Part shown: in pieces, positions 5,460 to 9,477 of the stretch
Numbering within the stretch: position 1 is the first letter of the stretch
Layout: each line of letters begins with the position of its first letter
Origin: DATLXH01 sp035576005
GTDB lineage: Bacteria; Acidobacteriota; Thermoanaerobaculia; Gp7-AA8
Length of the DNA: 9,477 nt
NCBI GenBank assembly: GCA_035576005.1
Contig: DATLXH010000117.1
Location: forward strand, 1 to 9,477
Reading direction: 5' to 3'
Translations under genes and position numbers: made by a program
The notes under the pieces: model-generated
Database searches by the model: none
What the model was told of the DNA's origin: nothing
What the model saw: the letters and a program-made list of their open reading frames with translations, nothing else

Positions 5460-8201
5460 ATGCAAGTGAATGATCGAGACAAAGTGCGCTGGGGTAGTCC
5501 AGACTGGGAGATCCTTCCGGTCAGCGGCACACGCACAGGTTCTCGAGCCGGAGCTACGCACGACCCTTTGATCGCCCAGCTCGAAGAGCATTCAGCTGGC
5601 AAGCTCGAGCTCGAGCGCGCTTACGCAGGCACCCCGAACCCGCTGCGAGGAAAGAAGGCCGGTTCCGAAGTCCAGGCCGCCGTGAAGGCCGGCCCGGGCC
5701 ACTCCTACGTTTTCGCTGTCCGCCATCCGTCAGGGGCGATGACATTTCATCTGCCACAGGCGGCAGAGACTTCATCTCGCGGCATCCACGGGACGAGGCT
5801 TCTCCACTTCTCTATCGCAGCTTCGAATCTTTCAACTCGCGGTCCTGCCGGCGCCGCTGTGAAATTCTTTCTCCTCAGAATCGTGGCTCGCCAGACCAGT
5901 AAGCATCTTCCAGCACTCTCCCGAGAGTGGGAACGGCGCCGGTGGGTAACGCGCAAAAGACAAACAGGATGGATGAAAGTAACGAGTGTGGGAGGCCAGC
6001 TCGCGCTCGAAGCTCTTACGGAGAGGCAACTTGCACGATCGCTCTCCAAAACAGGCAGGAACCTTCTACTGATTCACGGGATTCTGTCGGACGCACAAAC
6101 CGCATTCCGTTCTCTCGCCCATTCGCCCCGCCCCGGCTCTTCCAGCTTCCTCGACGAGGTCTACAACGACTACGAAGCTGTCTTCGCGTTCAACCATTTC
6201 ACCGTCAGCACAAACCCGGAACAGAACGCCCGCGAACTCCTGTCGGCACTCCCGCGCAGAGTCACGACGTTCGATGTCGTGACGCATTCCCGCGGCGGCA
6301 TCGTTCTCCGTCATCTTTCAGAGCGGAGCGAGAACCTCGGCAAGGAGGGCTCGCGATTCGCGTTACGTCACGCCGTGCTCGTGGCATCGCCCAATCAGGG
6401 TTCACCATTGGCGTCACCTGCGCGATTGATCACCCTTTTGAGCTGGACCGCCAATATCCTCGAGCTCTTTCCCGATAATCCTCTTACCTTTGGTCTGGAG
6501 TTCGTGGCCGAGGGGCTGGCATGGCTCGCGGAGAATGTCCCGGGAGCGCTCCCCGGTGTTGCCGCACTCGCACCTTCGAGCTCCGCCATTGCCGAGCTCC
6601 AGACATCCGAGGGGAAGAGCGACCGCTACTCGGCACTGGTGAGTAACTACGAACCCGATCGCTCGATGTGGCTGCGGATGATCGATGTCGGAGTCGATCA
6701 GCTCTTCGGCTCGGCCAACGATCTGGTCGTTCCAACAGAAGGAGGCTGGCGCACCAGCAACGAAGCAGGAAGCTGGATCGCGAAGGATCGGATCGGCTGC
6801 TTCGGACGAAAGGGAAACTTCGCAGCGGCGGGGAATGGAGCGGTCAATCACGTCACGTTCTTCGATCATCCCGAGGTCATCGGTTTCCTCCTTGCTGCAC
6901 TTCGAGGTGAGTTGCATTTGGACGTCACAGTCGATCCTCGAAACTTTCTTCCGTTTCGTTCAGCCGGAGCGCAGCGCGAGAGCGCGTTTCCGTCCGATCA
7001 GGCCGGGAGTGGTGACGTCAGCAATCGTGCTCGGACAACGGGGCGTGGTGCGAAGCGAACCGTAGCTGCCCAGGCCAGTGACGATGTGTTTCAGCTGATG
7101 CTTCTTTCTGCGACCGACACCGATCACCTGCTGGTGGCGCGATTCCGCAATGCCTCCGTCAGTGAGCGCTTTCAGACTGCCGGAGGCGAGGCGGGCAAAA
7201 GGATGCATCGGATCATCGCCATGCACGAGCGCATCAAGCGCTACCTCGATGGCACGCCCTCGGCCGGTTCCGCGAGCACGTTGTCGCTCCCCCGCCGCGA
7301 TGAGCTGCTGACTTTCGGATCTCTTCTGTTCTCAACGCTTTTTCCCCCGGAGATTCGTCGGCTTTATGACTCAGCGAGGGCCAGTCAGACGCGGGGGAAG
7401 CTGAACCTGATCTTCACATCCAACCTGAGCTGGATCGCTGACAAGCCGTGGGAGTTCGCATTCGATCCTGCGCGAAAGACATTCCTGGCGACCGAGGATG
7501 CGAACTTTACGCGCAACGTCTTCACAGCCGTGCCGGGTGAGATCATCAATCCTGTCAACCCACCGTTATCCATTCTCGTTGCGATCGCGCAGCCTTCGGG
7601 TACCGCCTTTCTTTCTTCAGAAGAAGAGGAAGCAGTAATTCGAGGTTCATTTCAACCTCTCATCGATGCGGGGCTGGCACGAGTCTCGGTCCTCCGCGCC
7701 GTGACGCCGGCAATCCTGCACAGAGAGCTCAGTGCCAGCCAGTGGGACGTGGTGCATTTCATAGGGCACGGTGAGTACGACCTACGTGAGAGCTCGGGCT
7801 CACTGCTGTTCGAGAATGAGAATGGAAAAGTGCAGAAGGTCCACTCGCGCGCGTTGAGGGAGCTTTTCTGCAATCGAGGGGTCCGTCTGGTCTTCCTCAA
7901 TGCATGTGAAACGGGACGAGGAGGAAGAACCGAGTTCAATGGCGGCGCCGCACCGGCACTCGTCGCGGCGGGGATCCCCGCGGTAGTCGCAAATCAATAC
8001 ACGGTCCTCGATTCGTCAGCGACGGCATTCGCGAGATCGTTCTACCAGGAGCTGGCATCGGGCTCGACACTCGGAGATGCAGCGCGCGAAGCGAGGATCG
8101 CCGTGAACTATCAGATCAACGGAACATCGATCGATTGGGCCGTCCCTGTCCTCTACGCCCGCGACCCGTCCGATCGGCTTTGCAGGCGTTCGCGTCGTTG
8201 A
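5460..8201 (+). CDS. Alpha/beta-hydrolase (lipase-like) fused to a CHAT cysteine-protease domain
   Basis: This 913-residue, probably cytoplasmic protein has no signal peptide. An N-terminal region (1-195) of unknown role is followed by a lipase/esterase-type hydrolase (about 198-480): LLLIHG oxyanion region (202-207), nucleophile elbow THSRG with S277, acid N-D-L-V-V-P with D421, and H464 in VNHVTFFDH. An Arg/Ser/Gly-rich linker (about 497-540) leads to a second conserved region and a CHAT domain (about 545-905), with HFIGHG (catalytic His probably H770) and LNACETG (C816). CHAT domains are caspase-related proteases, known for example in the TPR-CHAT partner of the Cas7-11 effector. No TPR repeats are seen here. 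The hydrolase substrate is unknown. A caspase-like gene follows 247 bp later on the same strand. There is no clear Shine-Dalgarno before the 5460 ATG, so an internal start such as M94 is possible. Domain calls are firm; the biological role is inferred. Confidence 0.92.
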   Translation: MQVNDRDKVRWGSPDWEILPVSGTRTGSRAGATHDPLIAQLEEHSAGKLELERAYAGTPNPLRGKKAGSEVQAAVKAGPGHSYVFAVRHPSGAMTFHLPQAAETSSRGIHGTRLLHFSIAASNLSTRGPAGAAVKFFLLRIVARQTSKHLPALSREWERRRWVTRKRQTGWMKVTSVGGQLALEALTERQLARSLSKTGRNLLLIHGILSDAQTAFRSLAHSPRPGSSSFLDEVYNDYEAVFAFNHFTVSTNPEQNARELLSALPRRVTTFDVVTHSRGGIVLRHLSERSENLGKEGSRFALRHAVLVASPNQGSPLASPARLITLLSWTANILELFPDNPLTFGLEFVAEGLAWLAENVPGALPGVAALAPSSSAIAELQTSEGKSDRYSALVSNYEPDRSMWLRMIDVGVDQLFGSANDLVVPTEGGWRTSNEAGSWIAKDRIGCFGRKGNFAAAGNGAVNHVTFFDHPEVIGFLLAALRGELHLDVTVDPRNFLPFRSAGAQRESAFPSDQAGSGDVSNRARTTGRGAKRTVAAQASDDVFQLMLLSATDTDHLLVARFRNASVSERFQTAGGEAGKRMHRIIAMHERIKRYLDGTPSAGSASTLSLPRRDELLTFGSLLFSTLFPPEIRRLYDSARASQTRGKLNLIFTSNLSWIADKPWEFAFDPARKTFLATEDANFTRNVFTAVPGEIINPVNPPLSILVAIAQPSGTAFLSSEEEEAVIRGSFQPLIDAGLARVSVLRAVTPAILHRELSASQWDVVHFIGHGEYDLRESSGSLLFENENGKVQKVHSRALRELFCNRGVRLVFLNACETGRGGRTEFNGGAAPALVAAGIPAVVANQYTVLDSSATAFARSFYQELASGSTLGDAAREARIAVNYQINGTSIDWAVPVLYARDPSDRLCRRSRR

Positions 8202-8218
8202 CGTAGGGCGGGAACGAT

Positions 8219-8233
8219 GGCCCCGAGGGGGCC
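8219..8233 (+). terminator. GC-only stem-loop after the CHAT-hydrolase stop
   Basis: A perfect 6-bp G/C stem (8219-8224 / 8228-8233) with a 3-nt loop starts 18 nt after the stop codon. No T-tract follows. It may attenuate read-through into the downstream caspase gene, or simply be the left edge of the palindrome cluster. Confidence 0.3.
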
Positions 8234-8237
8234 AAAT

Positions 8238-8405
8238 CCCTCGCCCCGGCGGGGGCCCCGGCGGGGAGAGGGTGGTCGCGTCAGCGTGCGGGAGAGGGTT
8301 CGTGAAAGATACGAGACCGCGCCGGTTTTACGGAATCGCGAGACTGTCGCGCCCCTCTCCCTGCTTCGCTTCGCTCGCTTCCCTCTCCCCGCCGGGGAGA
8401 GGGAA
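8238..8405. repeat. Nested GC-rich palindrome cluster
   Basis: Variants of CCCTCTCCCC/GGGGAGAGGG occur repeatedly here. The 17-nt segment 8256-8272 is the exact reverse complement of 8381-8397. Inside it, 8290-8298 pairs with 8353-8361. There are also two local hairpins: 8238-8248 / 8262-8272 (one mismatch) and 8379-8390 / 8394-8405 (12 bp, 3-nt loop). The alternative pairings are mutually exclusive. The cluster fills most of the 247-bp gap between the CHAT-hydrolase and the caspase gene. Open frames through it are low-complexity and unlikely to be genes. Confidence 0.8.
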
Positions 8406-8437
8406 CGCCGCTGCGCGGCTTAGATTAAAATCACACC

Positions 8438-8441
8438 GGAG
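8438..8441 (+). promoter_or_regulatory. Ribosome-binding site of the caspase-like gene
   Basis: GGAG, 7 nt before the ATG at 8449. It supports this start over the in-frame ATG at 8272, whose translation would run through the palindrome cluster. Confidence 0.65.
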
Positions 8442-8448
8442 TCACTCG

Positions 8449-9318
8449 ATGCCGATTGGAATGTCGATTCATGTCGGACTCAATGCGCTCGATCCGAAAC
8501 ATTACGGCGGATGGTCAGGACCTCTCCGGTCCGCGGTCGCGGATGCGGTGTCGATGGAAGCCATCGCAGACGAGCAGAAGTTCCAGACCGTTCTGCTGAA
8601 AACCGCGGACGCAACCGTCCCCAACTTTCGAGACTCAATGGCTGAAGCCGCGCGTCGTCTCGACGCCGGTGACCTCCTGCTGGTGACCTACGCGGGTCAC
8701 GGCAGTCAGGTGCCTGACACGAACGGCGACGAAGGCGGAAATGGAACAGCAGGCGACGGGCAGGACGAAACGTGGTGCATGTTCGACAGGCAACTCGTCG
8801 ACGACGAACTGTACACGATGTACGGGAAGTTCACGCCCGGTGTGAGAATCCTCGTCCTCTCGGACAGCTGCCACAGCGGCTCTGTGGTCCGGGCAAGCAG
8901 AATCGTTACTCGTGACGATGAAGGGAATGATCAGCAGGAGCTTGCCGTGGATATGCTGACACCTCGAGGACTGCCGCTGGCTCTGGCACGCCGGGTCTAC
9001 GTGGAAAACAGGAAGTGCTACGACGAGGTGCAGGAAGGCAATTTATCGGGGGAGCGAACGGCCGTTGCAGCGAGCATCATCCTGATCTCAGGCTGCATGG
9101 ATCATCAGGAAGCTGGAGATGGAGCCGAGCATGGAACCTTCACCGCTGCTCTGCTCGATGTCTGGAACGACGGCAAATTTCGCGGAGGGCTGCGGCCATT
9201 CTGGAAACAAATCTCGAAGCGGGTCGCCGAGATCCGCGGACCGCTGCAGTCGCCGAACTATTTCCGGGCCGGGGTGGTGAATCCGGTCTTCGAGAGGCAG
9301 AAGCCGTTTACGATTTAA
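8449..9318 (+). CDS. Caspase-like cysteine protease (metacaspase, peptidase C14 family)
   Basis: This is a 289-residue, single-domain clan-CD protease with no signal peptide. An early strand and GPLRSAVADAVSM helix precede the catalytic histidine in LLVTYAGHGSQ (H84). A Gly/Asp-rich acidic loop (about 90-109, ending DGQDETWC) follows; in metacaspases such acidic residues line the pocket that selects Arg/Lys before the cut. The catalytic cysteine is in LVLSDSCHSGS (C141), and the late ISGCMDHQEAGDG...HGTFTAAL segment is typical of C14 proteins. No death-fold or repeat domain is attached, so activation must depend on a partner or ligand. The start at 8449 has a ribosome-binding site, and the protein begins at the first caspase strand. 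It is likely co-expressed with, or adjacent for function to, the CHAT-hydrolase; the palindrome cluster between them may uncouple their expression. Confidence 0.93.
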   Translation: MPIGMSIHVGLNALDPKHYGGWSGPLRSAVADAVSMEAIADEQKFQTVLLKTADATVPNFRDSMAEAARRLDAGDLLLVTYAGHGSQVPDTNGDEGGNGTAGDGQDETWCMFDRQLVDDELYTMYGKFTPGVRILVLSDSCHSGSVVRASRIVTRDDEGNDQQELAVDMLTPRGLPLALARRVYVENRKCYDEVQEGNLSGERTAVAASIILISGCMDHQEAGDGAEHGTFTAALLDVWNDGKFRGGLRPFWKQISKRVAEIRGPLQSPNYFRAGVVNPVFERQKPFTI

Positions 9319-9334
9319 GTCGACGCGGCCTGAG

Positions 9335-9477
9335 CTAGCCCGCATTTCTCACAGACCTTTGTCGTGAGACGGCGGAGAGTGGCCTGGATGCGAGGCGCAC
9401 GGCGATTTTGCGACGAAGGCATAGTCGACACTATGTCAAGGAGCGAAATTGCCGTGCAACGAAGCAGACAGGCCGCT
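9335..9477. repeat. 186-bp palindrome, copy 2, cut by the window end
   Basis: Collinear with 135-277 at a constant offset of 9,200 and in the same orientation, with 7 substitutions and no indels over 143 bp. It begins with the same CTAG terminus, 17 nt after the caspase stop. The right arm from equivalent position 278 onward lies outside the window, so the terminal inverted repeat of this copy cannot be confirmed. Confidence 0.9.

Noticed and set aside
5184..5591. 5' extension of the TonB receptor frame to a start at 5591
   Set aside because: The signal peptide and a good ribosome-binding site place the start at 5183. The extension crosses the 91-bp palindrome and overlaps the start of the opposite-strand CHAT-hydrolase.
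8217..8423. 68-codon plus-strand open frame after the CHAT-hydrolase
   Set aside because: Its product is Pro/Arg-rich low complexity produced by the GC-rich repeats.
8272..8448. 5' extension of the caspase frame
   Set aside because: It is translated palindrome sequence. The ATG at 8449 has a ribosome-binding site and begins right at the caspase fold.
1..9477. CRISPR array, tRNA or rRNA genes
   Set aside because: I saw no regularly spaced short direct repeats, no tRNA cloverleaf and no rRNA-like stretches on either strand; the repeats present are palindromic and dispersed.

Overview
The window looks like chromosomal DNA of a GC-rich Gram-negative bacterium. The evidence is a full-length TonB-dependent outer-membrane receptor, so there is an outer membrane, with a carboxypeptidase-regulatory-like N-terminal domain, plus a PAS histidine kinase, CHAT and caspase-like proteases, and several GC-rich palindromic intergenic repeats. 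This combination fits Acidobacteriota, Myxococcota or similar soil and sediment lineages. The phylum is inferred only; no rRNA or marker gene is present.

Layout from left to right: (1) a 186-bp interrupted palindrome (135-320); (2) a plus-strand histidine kinase (433-1518) whose N-terminal PAS domain aligns without gaps to photoactive yellow protein (PYP) across the chromophore region; (3) on the minus strand, a 5'-truncated remnant of a TonB-dependent receptor (1560-2396), followed by an intact paralogue (2553-5183); (4) a divergent intergenic region with a 91-bp palindrome (5333-5423); (5) on the plus strand, a 913-residue protein joining an alpha/beta-hydrolase to a CHAT cysteine-protease domain (5460-8201); (6) a palindrome-rich spacer (8202-8448); (7) a stand-alone caspase-like/metacaspase protease (8449-9318); (8) a second copy of the 186-bp palindrome, starting 17 nt after the caspase stop and cut off by the window end (9335-9477).

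The most notable pair is the CHAT-hydrolase and the metacaspase. These are two clan-CD cysteine proteases side by side, one fused to a serine hydrolase with an apparently complete Ser-Asp-His triad. That layout resembles a proteolytically controlled effector module (cell death, defence or stress), but that role is inferred from architecture alone. The kinase may be a blue-light or redox sensor; no response regulator or p-coumarate-activating enzyme is visible. The TonB receptors are probably nutrient-uptake genes unrelated to the protease pair.

The two palindrome copies are in the same orientation exactly 9,200 bp apart and bracket all the genes. They differ at 7 of 143 comparable positions. 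All seven fall in predicted stems; six keep or create pairing with a partner visible in copy 2, and the seventh would do so if its unseen partner is unchanged. This is what a folding-constrained mobile or RNA-level element would show.
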